Origin: CAG-411 sp050875145
Lineage (GTDB): Bacteria; Bacillota; Clostridia; Lachnospirales; Lachnospiraceae
DNA: 64,000 bases
NCBI GenBank assembly: GCA_050875145.1
Contig: JBNMLH010000015.1
Span: 1-64,000, forward strand
Direction of reading: 5' to 3'
Part shown: piece by piece, positions 8,823 through 15,623 of the stretch
How the letters are laid out: each line of letters begins with the position of its first letter
Position numbering within the stretch: position 1 is the first letter of the stretch
The notes under the pieces: generated by a model
Database searches by the model: none
What the model saw: only the letters and a program-made list of their open reading frames with translations
What the model was told of the DNA's origin: nothing
Position numbers and translations under genes: made by a program

Positions 8823-8886
8823 CAAAGTGGACAAGTTCACTTCAACTCCCAAAATCCCCCATTCATGAGGGACTTGCTCCACTTTG
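8823..8886 (-). repeat. long imperfect hairpin in intergenic region
   Basis: CAAAGTGGA-CAAGT and ACTTG-TCCACTTTG arms pair over 14 bp with one bulge, enclosing a C-rich/G-rich loop. The encoded RNA would be strongly structured. A 71-codon ORF (8709-8924, minus) runs through it but has no ribosome site and looks incidental. It adjoins the repeat element at 8892-9037. Confidence 0.55.
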
Positions 8887-8891
8887 CATGC

Positions 8892-9037
8892 CAAATGCGT
8901 GTTGCAACAATACACCTTACGCATCTACTCTGTACGCTATTTTACTAAACTCGTACCTTGTTAAGTAAAATATGTGTGTGCACATCTCTGCGGAGCATTT
9001 TTTGCTTTATAGGACGAACTTTCCTATAAAGCAAAAA
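8892..9037 (-). repeat. dispersed post-terminator element, copy A1
   Basis: Shares with 62731-62822 the segments TTGCAACAATWCWCCTTACGC and GCGGAGCATTTTT. It also has an adjacent stem-loop (TTTGCTTTATAGGA..TCCTATAAAGCAAA, about 9002-9036) with apical sequence GGAAAGTTCGTCC on the minus strand. A shorter relative lies at 30607-30660. All three copies begin directly after a leftward terminator. It is not a recognised RNA family; see findings. Confidence 0.6.
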
Positions 9038-9067
9038 AGAACTGCTACACTATCATGTAACAGTTCT
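9033..9067 (-). terminator. terminator of tRNA-Tyr/tRNA-Leu transcript
   Basis: On the minus strand AGAACTGTTACA..TGTAGCAGTTCT is followed by six T residues, 8 bp after the tRNA-Leu gene. Confidence 0.8.
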
Positions 9068-9074
9068 CAAATCA

Positions 9075-9160
9075 TGCCGGCGACCGGAATCGAACCGGTA
9101 CGGGTATTACTACCCACAGGATTTTAAGTCCTGGGCGTCTGCCAGTTCCGCCACGCCGGC
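9075..9160 (-). tRNA. tRNA-Leu (TAA)
   Basis: Minus-strand class II tRNA. Acceptor GCCGGCG pairs with CGCCGGC and the discriminator is A. The D-arm is TGGCGGAACTGGCAGACGC and the variable arm is GGGTAG..TACCC. Anticodon loop CTTAAAA between CAGGA and TCCTG gives TAA. No CCA is encoded. It follows tRNA-Tyr in one short transcript. Confidence 0.96.
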
Positions 9161-9257
9161 ATACCTATATATAATACAGGATAACTTCCCAATTTATCGT
9201 AACCCCAAACCGTATGCAAATATATACTCCAGCTCGTTGTTCTTCTAAATCAGGTAA

Positions 9258-9339
9258 TGGGCGAAGGTGGATTCGAACCACCGAAGCATTAAGCAGCAGA
9301 TTTACAGTCTGTCCCCTTTGGCCACTCGGGAATTCGCCC
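9258..9339 (-). tRNA. tRNA-Tyr (GTA)
   Basis: Minus-strand tRNA with acceptor GGGCGAA pairing with TTCGCCC, discriminator A, and anticodon loop CTGTAAA between CAGA and TCTG giving GTA. The variable arm is long, as in bacterial tRNA-Tyr. It is upstream of tRNA-Leu by about 97 bp. Confidence 0.95.
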
Positions 9340-9408
9340 ATCTGAAAATAAATTTCTCTCAACAAGAATCAATTATAACAGATACCTTTGTCCTTGTCTA
9401 GTAAATTT

Positions 9409-9597
9409 TTAATTTTCCTCTGGTTTTCTTACTTGTTTTATACTTCGCTCTACCTGCTTTCTTGGCAACATCACCTGATGTCCACATCCTAAGCACTTTA
9501 AACGGAAGTCAATCCCTACACGCAATACTTCCCATTCAAAATTTCCACAAGGATGTTGCTTTTTTAAACGTACAATATCTCCAACCTGAATATCCAT
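9409..9597 (-). CDS. DUF951 family protein
   Basis: Start 9597 is chosen because GGGAGGA lies 6 nt upstream; a longer in-frame start lacks one. The 62-residue product has the family pattern: DIQVGDIVRLKKQHPCG near the N-terminus, a CLGCGH metal-knuckle and the closing motif MLPRKQVERSIK. These small SH3-like/zinc-binding proteins occur throughout Firmicutes, often near ribosome or chromosome-segregation genes; the function is unknown. It stands alone here, transcribed toward the tRNA-Tyr gene. Confidence 0.88.
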   Translation of the reverse strand: MDIQVGDIVRLKKQHPCGNFEWEVLRVGIDFRLKCLGCGHQVMLPRKQVERSIKQVRKPEEN

Positions 9598-9745
9598 ATT
9601 CTTCCTCCCTTTATGAAAAATAAATCTGTCCACATTCAAACACTACAATAAATATACGAAAGACCTATTCTTCCATCTTTTTAATTAAATAATAAGAATA
9701 GTAACACTATACCACTTCCCACTATATTCTGACAAGAAAAACCTA

Positions 9746-9774
9746 TTGACAGCCTTCATTATATGTTGTATTAT
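9746..9774 (+). promoter_or_regulatory. promoter of PAQR-family gene
   Basis: TTGACA (9746-9751) and TATTAT (9769-9774) are separated by exactly 17 bp, about 120 nt before the ATG at 9894. The leader contains two short hairpins: GTAGTTTTCAAAACTAC at 9789-9805 and CTGCATAGC..GCTATCAG near 9853-9872, the latter close to the ribosome site. Their role is unknown. Confidence 0.7.
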
Positions 9775-9893
9775 CATATACAAGATAACGTAGTTTTCAA
9801 AACTACATATGGCTTTAATTAAAATTATATTATGTATAATACAGAAAAATAACTGCATAGCAGAGCTATCAGTTGCATCAAGGAGGGATTTTT

Positions 9894-10577
9894 ATGAGCA
9901 AACAAACAAAACAACAATTACTACATCCAAAAGACCCAGGTAGTGCCATTACCCATTTTATTGGCATGGTGCTGATTGCACTTGGTATGCTACCATTGCT
10001 ACGACATACTTTTATTCACAGCAGTCATATAGAAATCAGCGTTTTTTCCATGTTTATCTTTTGTGCCAGCATGTTTTTATTATATGCAGCCAGCACCTCT
10101 TACCATACATTCAATCTTACAAAAGCAATTAATAAACGTTTGAAAAAGTGCGACCATATGATGATTTTTGTAATGATTGCAGGAAGTTACACTCCTGTTT
10201 GTCTGGTTGTTCTTGGAAATCATTTTGGTCATACTATGTGTCTCATCGTTTGGAGCATCGCAATTTTAGGTATTATTTTAAAAGCATGTTGGGTTACCTG
10301 CCCAAAATGGTTTTCTTCCGTAATATATATTGCCATGGGATGGACCTGCGTATTTGCTTTGGCTCAGATTGCCGCAAAGCTTTCAACCCCAGCTTTTATT
10401 TGGTTGTTTGCCGGTGGTATTTGTTATACCATAGGAGGTATTATTTACGCATTGCCTATGAAAAATTTTAACCGCAAACATAAAAATTTTGGAACACATG
10501 AAATTTTCCATGTTTTTGTTTTGCTTGGAAGTCTTTGCCACTATATTATGATGTATGCATTTGTCGCACATATCTAA
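9894..10577 (+). CDS. PAQR/hemolysin III family membrane protein (TrhA-like)
   Basis: A 227-residue integral membrane protein with about seven transmembrane helices. It carries the family's putative metal residues: the segment STSYHTF after TM2, KKCDHMMIF with its Asp-His, and HEIF-HVFVLLGSLCH near the C-terminus. Relatives are called hemolysin III, YqfA or TrhA and affect membrane energetics and lipid homeostasis in some species; haemolysis itself is doubtful. AAGGAGGG lies 6 nt before ATG 9894. It is monocistronic between its own promoter and a bidirectional terminator. Confidence 0.9.
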   Translation: MSKQTKQQLLHPKDPGSAITHFIGMVLIALGMLPLLRHTFIHSSHIEISVFSMFIFCASMFLLYAASTSYHTFNLTKAINKRLKKCDHMMIFVMIAGSYTPVCLVVLGNHFGHTMCLIVWSIAILGIILKACWVTCPKWFSSVIYIAMGWTCVFALAQIAAKLSTPAFIWLFAGGICYTIGGIIYALPMKNFNRKHKNFGTHEIFHVFVLLGSLCHYIMMYAFVAHI

Positions 10578-10728
10578 CTTTCATTTATAATAGACAATGC
10601 AGTGTTTTTACAAATAACACATTTTTTCTAATAAACTACGAGAAACACACTTTGCAAGTTTCGATAGGTTAACAATAGTTACCAAATTCTCACACAAGTG
10701 TGGACTTTGGATTGTCACTTGCGTAAAT

Positions 10729-10772
10729 AAAAAACCAGGACTTTGCACATCTCGTGTTTTGCCCTGGTTTTT
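10729..10772. terminator. bidirectional terminator
   Basis: AAAAACCAGG and CCTGGTTTTT form a hairpin with T-runs on both strands between the convergent PAQR (plus) and nitroreductase (minus) genes. Confidence 0.8.
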
Positions 10773-10808
10773 ATTTCTCATAGTTTACTTCAACCACAAT
10801 GCTTCTAG

Positions 10809-11348
10809 TTAAAAGAATACAGCTACCTTTTCCAATTCTTTTCTCTTTGGCATCTCTGCATCTTCTTTTCGGTACCCTACCGCAATTACAGCAACCACTT
10901 CCTGATCTTCCGGAATAGATAATTGTGTGCGAAGTGCTTTTTCATCACGTATTCCCATGACCAAAGTGTCTAATCCAAGTTCTGCCGCCTTTAATAATAA
11001 ATTCTGGTTGGCAAGTCCTAAATCATAGGCTCCCCATTCATTTCCAAGTTCATTATCCGGATTTCCTTCGCGATCAAATCCAGCTCTATTCTTTACAAAA
11101 GTTGTCACAATCAATGCGGATACATCCTTACAACTATTCTGATTAAATTCTGGAAGTGCTGCCTTTTTCACTTCTTCTACCTTCTCAGGAGTCTGCACAA
11201 CGTAATAACGACCAGTCTGTGAATTTTTCCATGATGGTGCCAATTGTGCAGCTTTCACTAATTCCTCTAACACACTCTTTTCAATACTTTCTCCCTGCTT
11301 ATACGCACGAATACTTCTTCTTGTCTCCATTGCTTTCATTAATTCCAT
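10809..11348 (-). CDS. nitroreductase family protein
   Basis: A 179-residue FMN-dependent oxidoreductase of the NADH oxidase/nitroreductase fold. The FMN-phosphate motif METRRSIRAYK is at the N-terminus, LAPSWKNSQ follows at about 36-44, and GLDTLVMGIRDE and AVIAVGYR are the C-terminal flavin/dimer elements. The likely role is reduction of nitroaromatics or quinones with NAD(P)H; the substrate cannot be deduced. GGGAGG precedes the ATG. It lies 14 bp after a GtrA gene and may share its transcript. Confidence 0.9.
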   Translation of the reverse strand: MELMKAMETRRSIRAYKQGESIEKSVLEELVKAAQLAPSWKNSQTGRYYVVQTPEKVEEVKKAALPEFNQNSCKDVSALIVTTFVKNRAGFDREGNPDNELGNEWGAYDLGLANQNLLLKAAELGLDTLVMGIRDEKALRTQLSIPEDQEVVAVIAVGYRKEDAEMPKRKELEKVAVFF

Positions 11349-11362
11349 TTTTTAATCCTCCC

Positions 11363-11818
11363 TTATTTTTTTTCTAATAACAATTTTCTAGATACAAAGT
11401 TCCATACTAATACAACTAATGTTGCAATTACCTTTGGTATCATATATGCAAATCGTGAAATAATAGCTGGCCAATCTTTAAAGTAACTATCAATTCCATC
11501 CAATGCTCTAATAATAATTACATTAATTATCAAACCAATAATACTTAACACAAGAAAAATAACAAACTCCTTCGTCCGGCTCATATCGTCTCGACGTTCA
11601 AATACATATTTCATACTTCCTATGTAATTTACCACAACCGATACTGAGAACGAAATAATTGTTGCAATTGTCTTCCAAGTTTTTAGTCCTATAGCTCCTG
11701 CAAGAACTGCACTAGCACCATACACCTCCACAAGAATTGCAAATATCGCCCAATCAACAATAGTGGCAACGATTCCAACTACTCCAAATTTCACAATCTG
11801 CTCTATTAATTTTTTCAT
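11363..11818 (-). CDS. GtrA family membrane protein
   Basis: The start at 11818 has GGAGG 5 nt upstream, whereas the longer frame reaches into the preceding gene without a site. The 151-residue product has four hydrophobic helices and the GtrA signature: KFGVVGIVATIVDWAIF near residues 8-24 and FVSRKLLL at the C-terminus. GtrA-type proteins are thought to flip lipid-linked sugars or shape cell-surface polysaccharides. The upstream neighbours are an activation-domain protein and an ArsR regulator. Confidence 0.88.
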   Translation of the reverse strand: MKKLIEQIVKFGVVGIVATIVDWAIFAILVEVYGASAVLAGAIGLKTWKTIATIISFSVSVVVNYIGSMKYVFERRDDMSRTKEFVIFLVLSIIGLIINVIIIRALDGIDSYFKDWPAIISRFAYMIPKVIATLVVLVWNFVSRKLLLEKK

Positions 11819-11841
11819 TTTTACCTCCGCTGTAAATATAA

Positions 11842-12528
11842 TTATATTTTTTCCATACAAAACTCACAGTTTTTTCCCTGTGCCGGACAATTTCCACACC
11901 GTTTTCCAAGAATGTTAATTTGATTTTTTAATAATAGATATATTCCAAGAACGCTCTTTTCTGGATACAACAACCCATCTGCCCGAACGGATACACCAAT
12001 TTTTTCTCCTTCAATCATATGATATAAGGTCTTCATATGCGACAATTCAATCCCATAAAACCCTGGTGAAATGCACGATGAAATAAATTGTCCTGTTTTT
12101 TGAAAAAGATACTCTTTTATCCACTCTCTTGCCGCGTCTAAATATGCATTTTGCCAGATGTGAGTATATAATTGATCTACAGTGTCCTGCTTATCACTTA
12201 CTAAAGTATCTTCACTTATTAAAAATGCATATATTCCAACTATCTGCTCCTTATATAAATGTAAGGGTAAATCGTAATAAATCGTTTTATCTTCAAGAGT
12301 CATAAACTTTTTTTCAAAGGAATAATGTTCCAGCTTCCGTAAAAGTGCATTGATTTCTATTTTAGCTTCTAATACAGGTTGCAACTGAAGCACTTCTTTT
12401 TTCTGATATTCGGAAGGCGGGTTCTTTTGAGAAAAACCACTCATATTCCAAAACAATGTTTTAGCCCTCTCTTTTAATGTCGACGCAGGAATTTGTAATT
12501 CATAATAATCCTGTTTATTCTTGCACAT
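11842..12528 (-). CDS. B12-dependent methionine synthase activation-domain-like protein
   Basis: A 228-residue protein. The middle-to-C-terminal part (SPGFYGIELSHMKTLYHMI, EKIGVSV, LLYPEKSVLGIYLL) resembles the reactivation domain of cobalamin-dependent methionine synthase, and the tail has a CxxC..CxxC cluster (CGNC, CEFC) seen in stand-alone clostridial versions. Such proteins may help reductively reactivate a corrinoid enzyme. The first 14 nt overlap the ArsR gene, so the pair is coupled. The family assignment rests on motif memory and the N-terminal third is unrecognised. Confidence 0.6.
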   Translation of the reverse strand: MCKNKQDYYELQIPASTLKERAKTLFWNMSGFSQKNPPSEYQKKEVLQLQPVLEAKIEINALLRKLEHYSFEKKFMTLEDKTIYYDLPLHLYKEQIVGIYAFLISEDTLVSDKQDTVDQLYTHIWQNAYLDAAREWIKEYLFQKTGQFISSCISPGFYGIELSHMKTLYHMIEGEKIGVSVRADGLLYPEKSVLGIYLLLKNQINILGKRCGNCPAQGKNCEFCMEKI

Positions 12529-12859
12529 GTTCTAATCCCTGATTTAATATCGTGTGGATATGTCCATCTGCCAGTGAATAAAACACTGTTTTTCCTTCTC
12601 TACGATATTTAACTAATTTTGCCTGTTTCAACACACGAAGCTGGTGAGAAATAGCGGACTGACTCATTCCTACTACCGCTGCTATATCATATACACATAA
12701 TTCTGTATGTGCAAGCGCATACAAAATTCGTATTCTTGTCATATCGCTAAACACTTTAAACAGGTCAGCCAAATCATAAACAATTTCTTCTGGAGGCATT
12801 TGCTCTTCTATTGCTCTGCTAGTTTCTTCTGTCATAAACATATATTTTGGATTTTCCAT
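12515..12859 (-). CDS. ArsR/SmtB-family metal-responsive repressor
   Basis: A 114-residue winged-helix repressor. The recognition helix region is SQSAISHQLRVLKQA, followed by the wing YRREGKTVFY. ELCVYD in helix 3 keeps only one Cys of the ELCVCD box. The C-terminal helix has Asp, His, His and Glu at relative positions 0, 2, 13 and 16 (DGHIH...HVQE), exactly the alpha-5 zinc site spacing of SmtB/CzrA. This predicts zinc (or cobalt) sensing. GGAGG precedes the ATG. It overlaps the activation-domain gene; no metal transporter is adjacent. Confidence 0.9.
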   Translation of the reverse strand: MENPKYMFMTEETSRAIEEQMPPEEIVYDLADLFKVFSDMTRIRILYALAHTELCVYDIAAVVGMSQSAISHQLRVLKQAKLVKYRREGKTVFYSLADGHIHTILNQGLEHVQE

Positions 12860-12900
12860 CTGCTCCTCCTTTTATTCTCTGTATTTTAGGCATACTGTAA

Positions 12901-12933
12901 AGCAGATTCCTATAATCCGCTCACTACCTGCTC
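12901..12933 (-). repeat. dispersed repeat B, copy 1
   Basis: Minus strand GAGCAGGTAGTGAGCGGATT is followed by ATAGGAATCTGCT. It shares the core GAGCARGYAGYN..GCGGATT with copies at 18048-18082 and 44291-44320. AGCAG/CTGCT ends can pair. It lies between the Cache/MCP-like gene and arsR. Confidence 0.5.
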
Positions 12934-12986
12934 CTAAGTTAATACTATCTTTTAGTAGTTTATGGTTTCTGGAATGATTTGTCAAG

Positions 12987-14009
12987 TTATCGTATATTTT
13001 CCAGTGCCAACACAGCCCATTCCTGTCCTTTATAACTATTATACCCCTTCGTTTTTGCATATCCAAGAATACGTGTCAATTGTTGTTGTTCGTTCATCTC
13101 TATTGCATACCCATAGTTTTCTTTTACTTCACCAGCTAATATAGTCTGCGCACCCTGACATTCTAAAAGCATATTTTTATGGAAAATAAGTTCTCTCTCT
13201 CTAGCACCTATAACCATTCCATCCTTATTAATCAAATATACTTCTCCCTTTTTTCCAATCTTTGTTTCATCAATCATAGCAAGAATATTTTCCCAGTTAA
13301 ATCGCGTTGTTATCACACCCAAAAAGGTTCCATCCTCATCTACAATTCTATTTGTATAGGAAACTACATAATCATCAATCACCTTTGAAAAATGCAAATC
13401 CGACACCACTACATCTTCCTGCTCTTTCGCTGCCACAAACCAGTCTTTTTTACTAACATCACGACCAATATATTCCTCTCTCTCAGCCGCTGCTACAATC
13501 GTTCCATTTCGATCTACCATAAATATATCATGATAAACAGCATAAATTTTATACAAACTTTTCAACAGATGCATGACATCCTCTTTTCGATGCTGTGTAT
13601 TTTCTTTGGCATAACGTATAATGGCTTCAAATGTGCACCACACCTGCACATTACAATAGCGTTCTGCCAAATTTCGATCAATTTTATCAATTAAATCGTA
13701 GGCAACATCCGCAGTACGAACACCAAGCATATTATTAATTTCGATATTTAATGCTTCCACATTTTGCATATTTTTTTGATTGGTTGTACGATTTGCCTCT
13801 GAGAAATTTTTAATTTCCTGTGTAATAATCTGAAATCCACCTGCCATGCCGCCCATACGCCCAAATTCTCTTGCCGCCGTATTCGCAAGCATGCGACTCT
13901 GCTTTGCTATATTATCTATTTCATGCATACTACTCTGCGTCTTATTATAACCATCCAGCATATCCTGAATCATATCTGTAATATCCTTTTTTTCTCCTTT
14001 TTGAAACAT
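12987..14009 (-). CDS. soluble Cache-domain protein with MCP-like hairpin fragment
   Basis: The start at 14009 is favoured by GGAG 8 nt upstream. The product has 340 residues and no membrane segment. Residues about 30-72 (IDNIAKQSRMLANTAAREFGRMG, then GGFQIITQEIKNFSE) are a degenerate copy of the chemoreceptor signalling-hairpin tip. A sensor part follows, with Cache-like elements FMVDRNGTIVAAA, YIGRDVSKKDWF, VSYTNRIVDEDG and GEVYLINKDGMVIG. The order signal-then-sensor is the reverse of ordinary chemoreceptors. It probably senses a cytosolic small molecule; coupling to CheW/CheA is uncertain. Confidence 0.75.
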   Translation of the reverse strand: MFQKGEKKDITDMIQDMLDGYNKTQSSMHEIDNIAKQSRMLANTAAREFGRMGGMAGGFQIITQEIKNFSEANRTTNQKNMQNVEALNIEINNMLGVRTADVAYDLIDKIDRNLAERYCNVQVWCTFEAIIRYAKENTQHRKEDVMHLLKSLYKIYAVYHDIFMVDRNGTIVAAAEREEYIGRDVSKKDWFVAAKEQEDVVVSDLHFSKVIDDYVVSYTNRIVDEDGTFLGVITTRFNWENILAMIDETKIGKKGEVYLINKDGMVIGARERELIFHKNMLLECQGAQTILAGEVKENYGYAIEMNEQQQLTRILGYAKTKGYNSYKGQEWAVLALENIR

Positions 14010-14350
14010 TTTGATTTCTCCTTTCATTGGCGTATAGTTTAGGTATTTGCAAAATTCACATACTCCCGCAAATCACACTTTCACTAACTGACACAAGCTT
14101 CCTATCCAATCCTGAACTTCTGTATCACGCATAAAAACATTACTTAATATCACTTTCATCTTCATTATCTACTATACACCAATAAAAAATAGAATACTAC
14201 AACTATTTTTTAACAAACCTCCCTTTCTTCTCTATTGCAGCATTTTTAAAACGGGTGTAAAATAAAAGCAAATAACAAAAACAATTCTATCTAAAGAACT
14301 GCTAATTAAGTAATAAAAATAGAATGTTACTATAGAAGGAAGGTATTTTT
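14010..14350. other. intergenic region, possible promoter
   Basis: About 340 bp between divergent genes. TTGCAG (14235-14240) and TAAAAT (14258-14263), 17 bp apart, could serve the rightward gene at 14351. No RNA or repeat was recognised in the rest. Confidence 0.4.
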
Positions 14351-14659
14351 ATGATTGCTGGCTTATCTGCAAGTGGAGCACTTCAATCTCTTTATCCACA
14401 ATATAATAAGAAAAAAGTTTCCAAAATCAAAAAAGTCCATAGCGGTACTTCCTCTATGGAACAGATTTCTTCCTCCAGTGAACAAAGTGATACGGAGACC
14501 ATTGACGATGCAGTTGCCGCAAACTATCAGGCTACCTTGTCGGAGGAAACAAAAGACCTGGAAATGATTTCTTATGCTACTAAAAATCCTTATACCAATG
14601 CAAAAAAAGCAATTGATGAGAGTCTTTTACTGGGTATGAATGTAGATGAGCGTGCTTAA
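14351..14659 (+). CDS. hypothetical small protein
   Basis: A 102-residue product with a strong GAAGGAAGG site just upstream of the ATG. The N-terminus MIAGLSASGALQSLYPQ is mildly hydrophobic. The rest is polar, Ser-rich (SGTSSMEQISSSSEQS) and acidic, likely disordered or helical, with a terminal SYATKNPYTNAKKAIDES. No family is recognised. It is convergent with thiE, 10 bp apart. The codon pattern and ribosome site argue it is real. Confidence 0.65.
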   Translation: MIAGLSASGALQSLYPQYNKKKVSKIKKVHSGTSSMEQISSSSEQSDTETIDDAVAANYQATLSEETKDLEMISYATKNPYTNAKKAIDESLLLGMNVDERA

Positions 14660-14669
14660 AATGCCACAC

Positions 14670-15251
14670 CTACAAATACATACATCCAGACATAAGACAA
14701 ATTCCTTTCGCTCCGTTTTCCATACAACTTTTTGCATTTTCTTTCTTTATGCCTCCAATGGCATATACAGGCACTTGAGAAGTTTCACAGATTTCTTGCA
14801 AAAAGGAAAGCCCTCTTGGTGCCAGTCCCTTTTTACAATCCGTAGCAAATATATGACCTGCAAATACATAAGATGCACCAAGTCTTTGCGCCTGTATAAG
14901 CTGTTCTACCGAATGCACAGATGTTCCAATCACAGAAAACTGCTTTCGTTCAATTTCAGGTACTTGTTCTAATATATGTAATGGTAAATGTATTTTTTTT
15001 ACGCCAAGATTAAGGGCAGTACGCCAAAAATTGTGCAGTATAATACGTTCTTTTCTCTCTGCAACAACATCTAACACGTTCTTTGCTAATCTTTCATACG
15101 CTTTTTCCTCTAAGTCTTTTTCCCGAAGTATAATTGCCTTTGCATCAGTTGTAAGTAATTTTTCGATTTGAGGAAGAAACCTTTCACTTTCTACTAATTT
15201 TCTATTTGTTACACAGATGCATGGAATATGCTGTTTTTCATACCAAACCAT
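14670..15251 (-). CDS. thiE: thiamine phosphate synthase (ThiE/TenI family)
   Basis: A 193-residue TIM-barrel protein. IILREKD corresponds to the QLREK strand motif, IGTSVHSVEQ and YVFAGHIFATDCKKG to the phosphate/substrate loops, and VYAIGGIKKENA to the C-terminal phosphate loop. It condenses HMP-pyrophosphate with the thiazole phosphate made by ThiG, or acts as the related TenI thiazole tautomerase, which cannot be excluded. It follows thiS-thiG-thiH but is separated from thiH by 372 bp holding a MITE-like palindrome. Confidence 0.85.
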   Translation of the reverse strand: MVWYEKQHIPCICVTNRKLVESERFLPQIEKLLTTDAKAIILREKDLEEKAYERLAKNVLDVVAERKERIILHNFWRTALNLGVKKIHLPLHILEQVPEIERKQFSVIGTSVHSVEQLIQAQRLGASYVFAGHIFATDCKKGLAPRGLSFLQEICETSQVPVYAIGGIKKENAKSCMENGAKGICLMSGCMYL

Positions 15252-15329
15252 TTTTAGCCTCTTTTCCTAAAAACTTATTTCTTGCATAAAGTATAGGCAT
15301 TTGCAAAACATAGCTTTCCCCTTCTTTTA

Positions 15330-15494
15330 CTAGTGTACTGTCTCATTCACTTTCAGTTAAATGACGTAGAATGAATTTTCAGTCTGCAAGGCGGAGGAAT
15401 GAGGCGATGCGGTGGCATCGTTGATTGACGACAACGCTGCAGATGGAAATTCAGGCACGTCATTTGGCGAATTGTGAATGATACAGTACACTAG
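15330..15494. mobile_element. MITE-like palindromic element in the thiamine locus
   Basis: A 165-bp element with terminal inverted repeats: CTAGTGTACTGT-TCATTCAC at both ends, then AAATGACGT, and further pairing TGAATTTTC/TGAATTTCC and TCTGCA. The arms thus pair imperfectly over about 70 bp. It has no coding capacity. It sits between thiH and thiE, both leftward, so it would be transcribed as a huge hairpin. The remainder of 15252-15623 shows no other feature. Confidence 0.75.
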
Positions 15495-15623
15495 GTTCCT
15501 ATCCACAGGTTTTTACAAACGCCCCTTTTTCACATTATTACATTTATATATATTGTAGAATTGCAAAAGTCGAAGTACATAACAATCCGTAGACATTATA
15601 GTTAGGTACTCTCTCCAAAACAT

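Noticed and set aside
8709..8924. 71-codon ORF before the tRNA-Leu region
   Set aside because: No ribosome site; it runs through a long hairpin and the A1 repeat, so the reading frame is better explained by structured non-coding DNA.
12872..13066. 64-codon ORF between arsR and the Cache gene
   Set aside because: Overlaps the Cache gene end and consists partly of repeat B; no ribosome site.
15330..15494. CRISPR array or tandem repeats
   Set aside because: The repeat pair is inverted and occurs once; no regularly spaced direct repeats or cas genes were seen anywhere in the window.
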